A stretch of DNA of 64,000 nt from Pestalotiopsis fici W106-1 (taxonomy: Eukaryota; Ascomycota; Sordariomycetes; Amphisphaeriales; Sporocadaceae), in assembly GCF_000516985.1 (NCBI RefSeq), contig NW_006917104.1:434001-498000 (forward strand), read 5' to 3'. The notes under the pieces are model-generated. The model was not told the DNA's origin and searched no databases. It saw nothing but the letters and a program-made list of their open reading frames with translations. Positions 42,833 to 55,473 of the stretch are shown here, piece by piece. The translations under genes were made by a program, and so were the position numbers. Numbering within the stretch: position 1 is the first letter of the stretch; each line of letters starts with the position of its first letter.

Positions 42833-44777
42833 TTTCTTTGTCGGTTCTGGCAGGAGGAATAAGGAAGGAGAGTTTCAAGAGCTGCTGTCAAACGAATTGC
42901 CGCCAAACTGGTTGAATTGTTTGAGTAACAAATCAATAAAAAGAGTTCAAGGTATCAGATCGAGACCAACGCAACTTATATTTGAAGTCAAGCCGAGATT
43001 TTCTGCACCTATGTCCTTCTCAACAGTTGCCTATACAACTAACTAATACTAGATGCTTTGATGGTTGCCGGAAAGAACTCGGATCCTAAGTGGGGGTTTA
43101 CGTACCACATCCCCAACCTCATGCAGTCCACCTATGAGGTTGCAGTTCATCATCAAATTCGGTAAGCTTCGTAGAAGTCCAAGGCTACCTTTTCCTAGTC
43201 AATCACGGGCATGCGATTTGATTATGTTAAAACCTACGTAGCCGAAACTTGTTAAAGCACCGACTCCTTGATTGAGTCATTAGTAGAGTAGACTCCGCGG
43301 CTATTGTCCAGTGCAATGACTTGTAGGCCTGCCGTGTCTTAAAGACCATGTATCTACATTATGATGGAAACATTCATATTAGGGAGCCGACTTTGGTTTG
43401 AAATATGAACACAATATGCCTGTCAAGACGAAGATGGTCAGCGTGAGAACCACAATAGTCCAAGATAATTCAGAATTCGGAATCACAGAGCATCATGCTA
43501 AAGTCACAGTCTTACCCCTCATTGCCATACCCATCTACATACCGGTAGTCAACCCACCTCGCTCCGTACAACAATACTGCTCACGTAATGTTGATCATTA
43601 TTGGTCATCGTTGAGTCAGAGACAGACTATACTATGACTGCTCTATTCCAATGCACCTCTGTGGAGAAGCGCCCCGCCCACATCCCGATGTCCCTTGTTT
43701 TACGTGCCAAGTCGGAAATGCCCTTTAGCATACCCCCAGCTTTTCCCCGGATTTCTCCACAGTGGTCCCTTTTACCCCAACTTTCTCTCCCTTCCATCAA
43801 TAGCCATTATGACTGAAACGAACATATTCCTTCAATCTAAGCTATAGCGACGCTGTTAAAAGAATCAGTTGAAAGATCCTATTATTGAATAAAATTGTGA
43901 TGGAAGCCCAATTATTTCCGCGGCACCTAGCAAGTAAGTAGCCTGTCGATCATGGTCCTCGTCATTTGTGGATAAATCAGCAAAGTGAATTCTGCGTCGG
44001 AAAATCAATGATGGAAAGTGATGTCCCTGGTCGGGGTTTACAGCCACCAAGCTGCTTTTCGGGAAGTTGTCTCGTACACTTGTCCTTCCCAGTCACGTGT
44101 ACCTTGCCTGCCGCTGCTGTCGTACCCAGGGACAAAGCAACTGTTGCGGCCCATTTTCTCAAACCTTAGAAAGAGACTGACCCCTGCTGATGTTGGGGGT
44201 TAGCTCTAAGGGCGGTTTCTTCGAAACTCAAATGGCTTGATAAAAAGTCTGATGCTCAAATTGGATGGTAACACATCCTTGACGCTGAATTGGCTTTCAC
44301 CAAAGATGGACATCGCTGCATGAGTGCGTGAGATTTTAGACGCAACATCAGCTGCTTAAAGCCCATCATATCGCCTCACAAGAAACGACAATTTGTTGTC
44401 AATCCTCCGAATGCACTGCCAAAAATAATGTATTGACTGTTCCCTTTCCCCATGGTATGGCGGTACTGCTCAAATTACGTTTCAACCTTTGAAAAGTCTA
44501 GAGATGAGGAACAGCAGCTGCGTATCTCCCTATGGTCGTGAACTTACAGTTCAGGCGAGTATTGACGAGGCGCTATGATCAAGGCTTTGACCTGAGTACC
44601 GTATAGCAATGCTTATTCAAGCTATTCAAATGTTTCATCTATCTGTCTACTGCATTAGGGAGACTTCTGTTCGTTTCATGCAACAAATCTTCGTATATGC
44701 GGCTAGACATGCAGCCGCTTACATGAATGAATAAATCTTGGTACTTGTTTATAGCGATTAATTTTATTATTTGCAGA
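42833..44777. other. Long intergenic stretch
   Basis: About 1.9 kb with only short, family-less ORFs (43398, 43601, 43966). I see no repeat, RNA gene or mobile element. Confidence 0.5.
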
Positions 44778-46086
44778 TCATGTCGGTGTCGCTACTTGGG
44801 AGCTCATCAGGGGTCTTGGTATCCAGCCGAGTTCCTCAATGGGCCATCGTATCCATAGCCTGTGCAAATCATCAATAGCAGCATATATACGTTCCATCAA
44901 GTGTACCGCCCAACCATCGATCCACCAATTGTGTTCCAACTTATTAAGCAGCACACAGAAGAAGGCCAAGACACACAGTGCCTCAGTGTCTCGTTGACGG
45001 AGTAAGGCCAGGAAACCTTCCGGTATCCTATACATCCAAATGAATGCAACACTGGCTTTTTTGTCGCTGCTAAGTTCTCGACCATAAAAGAGGGAAAAGG
45101 CGCGCTTAAGGCCGTCAATGGCTTCATTTAGCAGCAGCATGGTCTGTTCGTCTTTTGTGGTACTCGTTTTGATGGAGTGTTCGAGTTCTTTCAAGGCACC
45201 GTGTTCTACGATTTGCGAATCCCATATTTCCTTGACTTCCTGGCCTGCCTGAAACAGGCAGGAAAGTGATTGAAAGTCTGTACCAATATCTTGGAGCTCA
45301 ATCACAGTACGTATGCCGCGAAACAGAGAAAGCCAATTGGGCATGGCCGCGTGCGTGGAGGAGATGAGATGACTAGGTTCCTTGGGGCTTGCAAAGGCGA
45401 TATAAGATGTCAAGGTACTGAAAAGAAAAATAGGCCCCCGATCCGCGGAGCTGGAGCTGATATCGGACAGGATAGTCGTGGCCATGGAAGCAGCAGTCGC
45501 GTGGCGAGTCTCTGCCTGCGCAATGTAATATTCCTTCAGCTCTGGCCTGAACCGGGCTAGATGAAGTGCGGCCAGAGCCAGCGTGCCGTAAAGGACATAA
45601 GGGTGTGAGAAGCCAATAGGAGGCAAGTTTACCCGCATGAAGTTGCGGATAATGGGGTCCGTGGAAATGGTAAGACACGTCGAGGTGGTGAAGTGGTGGA
45701 GGAGCTCCATGTCAAGCATCGTCAGCTGCAACGAATCTGTGCCATCACGGCTGACGACCGCCGGTAGCGGCACGGCCGCGCTGAGTAGAGGGGCAGGCGT
45801 CGATGCAGATGCATAATCTTCTGGGCGACTTAGATTCAGAGACTCATCTGAGAGGTCGCAGTACTCTGCACGTCTCAAACAATTTCGGCATGATGGGCGT
45901 TCTTCGCTGCACTAATGAGGCGGACCCGAGCACCCGTCAGCTCCGATCGTGTACATTTCAGCTGGGCAGATGCATCGGATCAATACCCACTTTGACTTTT
46001 CTCTTCTTACAGTTCTTGCACCCACGTCTAGACTTGATGTGTGCACGTCGACTTCTCCTGTCTGTCGTGGTCGTTGGAGAGGCCAT
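44778..46086 (-). CDS. Zn2Cys6 transcription factor (UPC2/ECM22-like layout)
   Basis: Two exons (46086-45991, 45911-44778) join in frame to 409 aa. The Zn2Cys6 cluster at the extreme N-terminus has Cys at 23, 26, 33, 40, 43 and 50 (GCKNCKKRKVK then CSEERPSCRNCLRRAEYC), and the intron splits it after K32. The remaining 340 residues form the helical fungal-TF domain with LDMELLHHFTTSTCLTIS and HPYVLYGTLALAALHLA, the short form typical of UPC2/ECM22-like regulators. Without the first exon the protein would lack half of its DNA-binding domain. It diverges from the tyrosinase gene 1.1 kb away, so that gene is a possible target. Nuclear localisation is assumed from the family. Confidence 0.92.
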
Positions 46087-47215
46087 GCTCAGCTGGTTAG
46101 CAGCGCCTCGTATTGTCACGAGACATCGAGTTCGTAAAAGGTGGTGAGAGAGCCGGGGTTCGCATTTCCTTTCGAGGGACGAAAACTATCAGGGAGGATA
46201 AGCGCTAAGTTTGGGGAGCTTCACGTACCCCTCGTCCACTGTGGAGAGTACTGCGCCTCGTATCTCGCCCCGCAATATTTTCAATACCTTGTAGTACCTA
46301 GTACCTAATATGCATCAACATTTTTGGAAATACACTCGACGAGATGACATTCTCAGAAGGCCAAGTACTGAGCGCGAAGTGAAATTCAACTTTTATGGAC
46401 TGACAGCGGCTGCTCCCGGGACCTAAGCTTCATTTCTGTCTCTCACTTGCTACGTTACCTTTGCAACCCTGTAGCTTGGGCTAGGCTCCGTTGGAAGCAG
46501 CTACGACGGCGATGATGTTTATGCCTCCTGCTCATGTTTCCACTTCACTTGATGTCTCCGAGTCAACTAATCTTGGTTACTTTTCCTGCCTCTATTACTG
46601 CGTGTATACTTGGCTGCTATTGCTACGTCTGTTGATTGATTAACTTTCTCTGTCTCCTTCGAAGTCATACTTTGGCTTTGTACTAATTGAAAACCTGTAT
46701 TACAAAGAATGAAAAATAGTCCGGCAATGCAAGGCATTTCCATGCAATCCTATATCATAAATGGTGTCTCCTTGAACCTATCCATTCCGTCATTTTAATC
46801 ATGCTATTCGAGGGACTTGATCCAATGAGGCATCCACAATCCGATTCAGCATCCATACGAAACACCTTTTCCTATTACCTTTCATATCCTGCAAGTCTTA
46901 ACTCACCAATGAATCGAACTGGCTGGTTCTTGTTCTAACCTTGAAGGGATCCATCATGAACTTTGCCTTCAGCGAGACATGTCACTGCACTTCAATAGCG
47001 CTTGCAAGTGCTTTTCGATACTCCTTCTTTCGGCAGTTCAGCTCAGCCACCAACACGCCACCAGACGTGTAACATGCAGGTCTCAACCGGACCAAGAGTC
47101 CCACATATTGTCCGCTGGCAGGTAATACTGGAAACATAAAAACCACGGTGAGTTCTACTCTGTGAATCTTGCGGTCTGCATCATCCACCGATACCTTTTC
47201 AAACAAATTAACACA
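46087..47215. other. Intergenic, divergent promoter of regulator and tyrosinase
   Basis: A 1.1-kb gap separating divergent starts. No clear symmetrical CGG element was noticed. The minus ORF at 46982-47206 is a chance frame. Confidence 0.5.
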
Positions 47216-49376
47216 ATGGGTCCAGAAATACCAACACCGACTCCAATCACAGGAATCACAACCCCAGGTGGGAAGCCTGGATTACGTCGACCTTTGGCCG
47301 TATTTCAAAAAGAGCAAAAGCTAGCTTTCTCTCTGTATGTTCAAGCATTACTCGCCTGGCAACAGGCGGGCAACGACAAAGACGACCGGGATAATGGTAC
47401 TGGAACAAGCTATTTCCAAGTCACCGGTAAGATGATCCGAATAAAAAGAAAATTCATACTAATAATAATCGCAGGAATTCATGGTGTTCCACCTGTCAAG
47501 TGGCAGAATGATCCCGCCGAACCATTCGAACAGGATGTCCCAGTAGGCTATTGCACGCATCGTAGTACATTGTTCATTCCGTGGCATCGTCCATATCTGA
47601 TGCTTTACGAGGTATGTAAACATTCACTCCAATGATGAGGTGCTAAGTCTCGATGCAGCAAATAATCTATGCGTACGCGAAGGACATTGTCGATCATTCT
47701 ACAGGTAGCGCAAAGGAAGCTTATGCTGCCGCTCTCCCAGAGGTTCGCCTACCGTACGTCTAGTCCACCATTTATTTCGAAAACGTAGCAGGATGGGGTT
47801 GAACTAACAACTCTGTCAGATATTGGGACTGGGCATCCAATTCTTCTCTTCCCGACGCCATCAAAACTCCAGACATCACTATATCCGTTCCAGGCGATCA
47901 GCCTGGAACGTTGAAAGACCTCCACCTTGACCACAATCCTCTCTGGTCCTACAAGTTCCAATCTGAGTATGCCAAAAGCATTGTCCAGAAACAGATGGAG
48001 TGGGATAACAAGGAGCCCTGGACGGAGTCTAAGCGTTGTCCTGACCCAGATGGAACCTCCAACATAGGTATATGTGACCTGCAGATGATCACCATAGGCA
48101 GACAGTTCACCGAAACGACCTGGAATCTATTACTTCGGAGTACGGACTTCGATGAGCTAACCTGTCAAGCTTGGAGAGGCTCAAACGGAGCAACAGCCTA
48201 CAGCTCCATCGAGGTCATGCATAACAACATACACAATTTCTCTGGCTCGCAGGCGACGCTCTTCAAACCGGACTACGAGGGCCCGCTCAAGTTAGGCAGT
48301 ATGACTGAAGTCCAAGCAAGCTCATTCGATCCTATCTTCTGGTTACACCACGTCAACTGTGACAGACTTGTAGCGCTGTGGCAAGCAAGGCAGACAGAGG
48401 TGACTATTCATCCTTATCCATCGCTGCTGCCCCGCTTCAATGCCGGTGCACAGACAGTAGAAGATGGTAACTCTCGTCTGGAGCCATGGCACAAGGATAA
48501 TTCAGCCAGCATCAACTCATATTGGATTGCCAACGATGCCAAAGATCTTATCAGCACATTCAATGGCGGCTATTACTATCCCGAGACACCTCTGGAGTTC
48601 ATCAATGATCCTACTTTGATGTACGTTGCTGTGACAAACGCAATCGAAAAACTGTACAGACCTGGCTATCTCCCTCCTGCTCCACCAATCAGCGCTAAAC
48701 CGCCATCTGCTGAACCTCCTAGTGAGGGACAACCACCCAAAGCGCCAATGGATGGGCAGCCTCCTGTAGGAGCGCCGCCGGAACCACCAAGAGGTGCAAA
48801 CCCGGCAGAAACGACCAAGGTGTGGGAGGCCTTTGTTCGCGTGAAGAACTTTGCTCTGACTGGCACTTGGGTCATCTACATCTTCCTTGGGCAGATTCCA
48901 GAAGATTCCAATGAATGGTTCATGTCCAAGAATCAGGTCGGTGTCATCAGTTTGTTGTCTACCCTTGACAGAACAAGCTGTGAAAATTGTCTGTCGCAGT
49001 CCGAAAGAGACCAGCTCGTCACTGGTACTGCTCCTCTCAGCGGAGTCTTGCACGACAGAGGAATCGATGTAAGCGACGAAGATGCCGTCGTAAAGTACTT
49101 GAAGAAGAATCTTGGTTGGCGGATCGTAAAGGTATGTTCCTCACTCTCTATGGTCGCAGGACAGCTACTAACAATCCACAGGATATCAAGAACGTCCCGA
49201 TCAAAGATGACTTCAATCTTACAGTCGGTGTCAGCTCTCAGGACCTGACACTACCAGCAGCAGGATCTGGACCGCCAAGCTTCGGTGATTCAAAGACCTA
49301 TCCCAGCATCACCGCCGGTAAGCGAGGGGGGTTAGATGAACATAGTCGGAGTGCTTTGTTTGGCGAGCCAGCTTAA
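47216..49376 (+). CDS. Tyrosinase (type-3 copper polyphenol oxidase)
   Basis: Five exons (47216-47426, 47475-47611, 47659-47753, 47820-49131, 49182-49376) join in frame to 649 aa. The CuA site has H73 (GIHG), H99 in CTHRSTLF (with C97 placed for the Cys-His thioether) and H108 in PWHRPYL. The tyrosinase Y-W-D-W follows at 149-152. The CuB site has H282/H286 (HNNIH) and the HH pair at 324-325 in DPIFWLHHVNCDR. A Pro-rich linker (roughly 435-470) separates the catalytic core from a C-terminal beta domain, which in fungal pro-tyrosinases covers the active site. No signal peptide, so probably intracellular. It oxidises mono- or diphenols in melanin or phenolic pathways; the natural substrate is unknown. 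Confidence 0.95.
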
Positions 49377-50100
49377 GTCAACACTCCCAGAATTGTGTCA
49401 CGTGCTACTACGGGCATCAAGTTCTGGTTCTTATCCCGCACGCACACCAGCCACCCCACTCGCCCTCTTTACTTTTTTATCCCACTTTGACAGCTACAAT
49501 TTGCCCACGTGTTGATCAAGAGAATGACCATATCAGCAATTTTGATCTTCGTGGCTTGGTAGCATCAATATTCACTCGTTCTCCTCTTCACTTGACACCA
49601 TTCCAGTGTACCAAGTACATTTCCACAGGCATCGGGCCTTACCTACAAATTGTCATTCCTTGATATTCAATCCATAGCTGCATCAGATACAACAAAGAAT
49701 ATTTCATGCACTAGATCTTCCATACTCGCAATCCATTGTCAATTTAGCGATGGAAAATGATTGACACTTGCAAAACTTGTATAGACCGTCTATACCGTCT
49801 ATATAGTTCAACTAGCTGAATTTGCCCACCTAGAAAGTCTCTGGAACAGCAACACGGCTACAATCAAGTTTCTAATATAGATAAAAGCCCTGTGTAGCCA
49901 TGCATATACGATACGATAATATTGAGGTGAAAGAGAGAACAAACAAGAGAACAGCCGCTGATGTCCCCTCAGCTTCTCTGCCCTCATAATAGTAAAACAA
50001 ATTCCTACCCCCTTAGTCTTCCAATCTCGTACTTCCAATCCTTGAACGGAACCTTGAATTTTATTCACTTGATAAATGAGACAACCATCCACCTAATACC
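49377..50100. other. Intergenic, tail-to-tail
   Basis: A 724-bp gap. A short tandem of ACCGTCTAT (two copies, near 49787-49805) is the only pattern noticed. No gene supported. Confidence 0.5.
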
Positions 50101-51067
50101 TTATCTCAACCTTGAACCAGTCGCCCAGCGCTTCTTTGGATTCATCCGACCTGCGGATGAACCCCACTCCGGGGACTGATCCGTCGTCTCACCCGTAGTT
50201 GTGAGTTGCACGCCGCTCTCAGCTAGGCTGTCATCTCCTGACACGGATTTCTTGGGACGTATGCCAAGATAGCCGCCACCAAGCAAAATCAGCGTACAGC
50301 CTAGCTGGGTGACGAATAGAAATATGAAACGGGTCGCAAATATGCCCATGATGGGATCCAAGGCGTTATCGGCCAACTCGAATGAGTATACGGTATTGTA
50401 AATGATGCGAATGAGTTGAAAAGGCATCGCTGCTCCCGCCGCAATGGTCATGTACATTGCAGGCTTGAAAGCCGCATCGTTGCGGACCGACCATACCCGA
50501 TGCCAGGTTGGCCAGATCCAAACGTAGAGGGCAAAGATGACTAGCAACATCAGTATGTTTCCGAGACGATCCAATTTCAGGTTCAAGACGCCCCCAGTGT
50601 TGCTTGGTGCACCTCCATATGTCGCCAGGGCGATGCCGGCTGTGTTGATCAGATTGGTCGCAGCCATGGTAATCTTGTCGATCCATCTCTTGGGGTATGG
50701 GAGTGAATTATTGCTTGAGTTGCATTAGTCATTTGATCTGGTAGTTTCCATCTTTGGGTACATACGTCTCGTATAGAATGCCGATGAGGGCCAACGTCAG
50801 GCAAGCAATGCTTCCAGCATTGGTTATAATCAACAGTGCGCCAGGGATGTTGGGCTCATTGCGATTCATAATCTGCCAAATGTCCGAGGCAAAGCGCATT
50901 CCGTAAAACGCCACAAGAATTGACCAGCATGTCATGCCATCCTTGCCATGCTTCCAGGTAATCCATAGTACTGGTGGTAAGAAAATGACATATATCACAA
51001 TCTCAGCAATGGCAAGATTGATTAGACTCGCCGATGGTGGCGGTAGGTGAGCTGCAGCATCTGCCAT
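50101..51067 (-). CDS. Seven-span membrane protein, DUF7702 type (copy 1)
   Basis: Two exons (51067-50766, 50713-50101) join in frame to 304 aa. About seven hydrophobic spans are visible, beginning INLAIAEIVIYVIFLPPVLW and ending FIFLFVTQLGCTLILLGGGY. Signature segments WKHGKDGMTCW, PKRWIDK and NTAGIALATYGG recur almost unchanged in the gene at 56595, so the two are paralogues with the same intron position. The C-terminal 50 residues are polar. The fold matches the DUF7702 group of fungal membrane proteins, for which I know no biochemical function. It diverges from the P450 at 52471. A receptor, transporter or small membrane enzyme are all possible. Confidence 0.85.
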
Positions 51068-52470
51068 TATCAGAGATGCGGATTCAGGGTGGAGGAAGTC
51101 GACAGTAGCAGTGATGAAGTCGAATGAACAGCAATAAGAGCTTGACCCGCAAAATAGACTATGCTTCCTCTAAGGGAGTCGAAACCGGTGGCTTGCGGGA
51201 AGACGGGGGTGGACCACAACTACCGGCGCTAGTCCTGGAGATCAAGATGGAATTTGCCTTGGCCTTGAATGAGTTGTAGAGGACGGCTGTGGATGGAGTC
51301 CTATATTGATGGAGACAAATCGGACTCGGGGCGAAGTTGGGAAAAAAGCAAGCAGATTTAAATGTCACGGAGCATGAGCATTTTGACCAAATCTTGAGAG
51401 ATTGGCAAAAGTCATTATCTGGTTTTCACGTTGACGATGGGACAGGTATGACTGGCCTTGGCAGCGTACAGGTAAGTGAGTTGCACCAATCAGTACGCAT
51501 GGAATTGTAGCAATCATTGCTTCATCTGGAAAGCAGCGCAGATCTGCCCTGGTATCATGTGAAATAATCATTGCCGGGCGCGATATAGAATTTTGACAAT
51601 GTCGCAGCAAGTGCACAGTGAAATCCTGCAAGGCCATCTGCCCGCAGACTGTGCATCACCATTATCGACAGGGTTGTATTGTAGTCAAAGCGGTGTTGGG
51701 TATAGATAAGTACAAATGCTCAGGGTCGACAAGCTCAAGTCGCCGACAGCAAGCATCCTGCCTTTTTGAGGCAAATGACGATTTTGAATGTCACTAGGCA
51801 ACCTTGAAGCAAGGTCGCAGAATCACAAAAGTTGTAGTATAATATAGAAGAGGGTCACTACCGTGGTCGCATGTGGCTATCGCGCCAGATATATGGCGGC
51901 AGCACGGCATGAAAAAAAGAGTTAAAATCGAGACTGAAACTGCCGGGCCATGGATGCGAGCCAATGAGAGGGTGGACCGAGAACGGGTTCGAAAGCGAGA
52001 GCGAAGAGCGTCAGGTCAATGCAACAAATGCAGGTCGCCGGTGCGGGGCGATCAACATTGCCGTTTTTTTAGCGTTGCAATTGATTCAGGGTCTGATTTT
52101 GGCATAGACAGGGAGACAGCCTCCAGCTTCATCCCTCAAGAGCGCCCATGGGGGAAAGCCTGCCATTTCGAACACGGGATCAACCCGAGTTCATCTCGCA
52201 TTGCCTCTCCTACTATGTGCTCCGTTTTGATAAGAGCCGGGAACGAATCTTTTCAGGAACCGAACGTCCCTCGCGAGAATTTCGGTAGCCCGAGCAAGAC
52301 AGTGGGGGGAGGGCTCTGCAGCCTGTATCAGGACCACTAATAAGTGAGATGCATTCCCGAATGGTATATGTTATTACAGAATCATCTGCTTCAAACATTC
52401 TCTTCCCGTCTAAATAATCGCAACTCATCGTCTCATATCAAATATACCACATCACTTTGAGCATTGCAAA
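51068..52470. other. Intergenic, divergent promoter of DUF7702 copy 1 and P450
   Basis: A 1.4-kb gap. The plus ORF at 51873-52340 is Arg-rich with no family resemblance and overlaps nothing conserved; I treat it as chance. No repeat seen. Confidence 0.5.
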
Positions 52471-54433
52471 ATGACGTCCCTACAAGTCTGGAGCGACGTA
52501 ATTGTCGACCGATGGCCCATAATCTCCACAGTGGCTTTGGCCGCCGTGATAGCGGCCTTTCTACCAAGCACTTTGAGGCTCATTCGCATGTTTACCTTTC
52601 CTACAGTCGGTACTGAACTTGGAGGTGCCGAAAAGCGTAGAAAAGCCTATCTGGCTGGGGCCAGGAAACTGTACAATGACGGCTACCGCAAAGTATGTCT
52701 CCATCGCTCAGCAGCAATTATTATGATCCTGAAGCTCAATCGCCAATGTAGTTCAAAGAACAGGCTTTCAAAATCACCACATCGCGGAGTAAGTCGCACT
52801 GGATCTTGATACAGCTTAAAGAACTTTTCGCTCATCGTTTCTCGTGGTTTTAGCATCGACAGTTCTTGTACTACCACCCAAGTACTTGCCAGAGCTCAAG
52901 AAAATTCCTGATAGCATTGTCAGCATGGAAGCCGCCGTGGATGAAGTGCGTATATCAGTATGAGAATATACCCGCACGTTCTTACTGACCAAACGCAGCA
53001 TATGGAGTCCAAATACACCAGAATTGAGACGGTTGTGCCCATTGTACCCCACACCATCAAGGCAGATCTCACGCCTGGTCTGGGTAGGCGAATCCTGCCC
53101 CGAGCGATTGTCATGCGCGAAGGCTGATTGTCCATTTTAGTGCGCCTGAACCCGGTCTTATCCAAAGAAGTACAAGAGGTCATTGACCTCGAAATGCCCG
53201 ATTGCTCTGATTGGACTTCTCTCAATATTCATCATAAACTCTTACGCATCGTCGGTATGGTGTCTGGCAGAATCTTTATTGGTCCTGAACTGGGTCGCAA
53301 GGAAGAATATCTCGATGCTGCCATCAACTATACCATTGAAGCCATGGAAGTACAACGTGCGGTCCAGAGCATGCGACCCTGGCTACGCCCGTTCCTCGCA
53401 AACCGGCTACCCGCGGCCAAGAAGTTGGATCAGCGCATCAAGGCCGCCGAGGACTTCATGATGCCTGTAGTCAAGAAGAGGATGGAATTGGCAAATTCGC
53501 CCGATAAGCCCGACGATATGCTGCAATGGTTGATCAGCTCACTTGGAAAGTTTCCCGACAGGGCCAGCCAGAACCTTGCACGTGTTCAACTCGGCATCAG
53601 CTTTGCCGCCATTCATACGACTGTTCTCACTGCCACCAATGTGTATGTACCCATGCTCTGGTTTTGTTACATGCAATGGCTAACATTTGGGACAGATTCT
53701 ATAGTATTGCCGCTTTACCCGACTTCGTTCCAGAGCTCAGGGAGGAGATTAATCAGGCTCTGGCCGAGAATGATGGTGTGTTCACGAGCAATGCATTGCA
53801 GTCAATGAAAAAGCTTGATAGTTTCCTAAAGGAGACACTGCGATTTTGCCCTGCATCAATGGGTTAGTATTCCTAGTTCTTTCTTTTTCCCTCTGTACGC
53901 ATCACCCAGTTGTTCAAGGTAACTAACGACAAGCTGCAGCGTCATTCCAACGTAAAGTACTACAAACCTTCTCACTCAGTGACGGTCACGTCATCCCTGC
54001 CGGAATCACCATCGAAGTCCCCGCCGTCGCTGTCAGCTTTGACCCAGAACTATTTCCGCAGCCCGAGAAGTTTGATCCTCTGCGGTTCTACAAGCTACGA
54101 CAACAGGCTCGTGACGGTGGTGGCTCTGGCGAAAGCGCAGCCCTCAACCAGTTCGTGAGTGTCAGCCAAAACAGCTTGACGTTTGGCTACGGACGCCATG
54201 CTTGTCCTGGACGATTCTTTGCAGCCAATGAGCTCAAAATGATTCTCTCCAACATGCTGTTGAAGTATGACATCAAATTGGCCAATGGTGCTACTGAACG
54301 ATACCCAAACATGGAGTTTGCTCATATGGTAAGTCTTGTCGATGTAGTAGAATGATCAAGAGATTTCTTAGCTAATGACGAGGTGTAGTCCATTCCCGAC
54401 CCGGCCAAGGAGCTGATGTTTAAAAGGCGTTGA
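52471..54433 (+). CDS. Cytochrome P450, ent-kaurene-oxidase/CYP68-like group
   Basis: Eight exons (52471-52692, 52752-52788, 52854-52945, 52999-53083, 53141-53642, 53696-53862, 53940-54328, 54389-54433) close in frame at 512 aa. The N-terminal anchor is [17 protein letters not shown]. Then come [15 protein letters not shown], the I-helix form [13 protein letters not shown] (ExxR), the PEKFDPLRF region and the heme loop [10 protein letters not shown] with axial C457. The AAIHTT I-helix and FGxGRHxCPGRFFA are typical of fungal P450s that oxidise terpenoids and other metabolites. Exon 2 is only 37 nt and the last exon 45 nt. It lies between two DUF7702 paralogues. Substrate unknown; a terpenoid is a guess from the group. 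Confidence 0.95.
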
Positions 54434-54960
54434 GACGATATTCTTGTACGACCTGGAGGCTTAATAGAGTGTGGGAAGGCTTAGTGTGAATAAAGACATT
54501 GAAATTTGCGACCAAATTACCACGGCCGTGAGCTCGGCGTCTGAAATCTGAAACTTTCTATGGTTTAGTTTATTTCTGCCTACGAGAACCGTTTGCGCTC
54601 GTCCGTACACCGTCTATTCAACTTCCCAGCTCGCACACCCATATATGAAATTTGCATTATACCCACTTGAATCCTTGTAGCTCTGAAAATACAAGGGCGA
54701 CTCCTGCATCCTCCGAATCTCTTTCCGCCGGAGACTCACTCCACTTATGAACGCGATCATGGAAAGTGATCGGCGTGTACTGGGTGCTTGACCGGCCTAG
54801 ACTTGATTGAACCGGAATTTTTTTATTTTTTTTTTTTTTCAGTTCTTCAGGTAGGTTAGCCTGTCTAACATTTCTATCATTCAAGCGCACATATCCATGT
54901 CGCTTGATTTCGAGCAATTACATGATCATCAATGACTGACATGGTTGAGTCCAGTAACTT
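54434..54960. other. Intergenic, tail-to-tail
   Basis: A 527-bp gap with a T-rich run near 54820-54840. No gene seen. Confidence 0.55.
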
Positions 54961-55473
54961 TCAATGTATTAAGCTTTGGTTATTCCGGTGTCTAAAGTAT
55001 TGTCTTGATGAATTGCTGCGCTTTTCACTGATTGTAGAATCTTCTGCTCCGTAATGCGATAATAAGTCGGCTACCGTGATACGACCTTGCAGCACCGCCA
55101 GGCGCAATGGGGTCTGCCCATTCTTGTCAGGGATATTGACATCGATATACTCGGAGCGATGCGACAGGACATATTCAATGACCTCGACCTCTGCGCATTG
55201 CACTGCTAGATGCAGAATCGATGTGCCTCCAAGCAGTACCATGTTGGCCTCGGCCGGACACGTCAAGCCTCTTTCCGACGCCGTCCTTGATGTTTCACGA
55301 ATAGTCTTTGTGATGAGCAGAGTGTCGCCCCGTTGCAGCGCCTGCACAATTTGCAGAACGCGTGTCCATACTTCGATTATTGACGTGGAATTCTTGCCCT
55401 TGTTCGATTCGCGGCGATGTGAAATTGATTGACGTCCGGACATGCGGGCTAATGATGATACAAGATGCGACAT
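54961..55473 (-). CDS. Short ankyrin-repeat protein, possibly truncated
   Basis: A single open frame of 170 aa from the ATG at 55473. About two ankyrin units are clear: GTSILHLAVQCAEVEVIEYVL and NGQTPLRLAVLQGRITVADLL, preceded by a basic N-terminus and a helical stretch (VWTRVLQIVQALQRGDTLLI). The tail is Ser/Arg/Asn-rich. The N-terminal half looks like the start of larger conserved fungal ankyrin proteins, so this may be a shortened duplicate. It has no catalytic domain and probably acts by protein binding, if functional. The start could also be the ATG at 55443. I cannot name a specific family. Confidence 0.65.
   Translation of the reverse strand: MSHLVSSLARMSGRQSISHRRESNKGKNSTSIIEVWTRVLQIVQALQRGDTLLITKTIRETSRTASERGLTCPAEANMVLLGGTSILHLAVQCAEVEVIEYVLSHRSEYIDVNIPDKNGQTPLRLAVLQGRITVADLLSHYGAEDSTISEKRSNSSRQYFRHRNNQSLIH

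Noticed and set aside
46130..46180. A GGGTTCGCATTTCC stretch resembling a tRNA B box
   Set aside because: No matching A box or cloverleaf could be found around it.
20949..49376. Tyrosinase as part of the RiPP candidate, as in ustiloxin loci
   Set aside because: It lies more than 24 kb away with many unrelated genes between, has its own neighbouring regulator, and the precursor has no Tyr.
51873..52340. Plus ORF of 155 codons upstream of the P450
   Set aside because: Arg-rich with scattered Cys but no regular spacing for a zinc cluster; no neighbouring exon makes sense of it.
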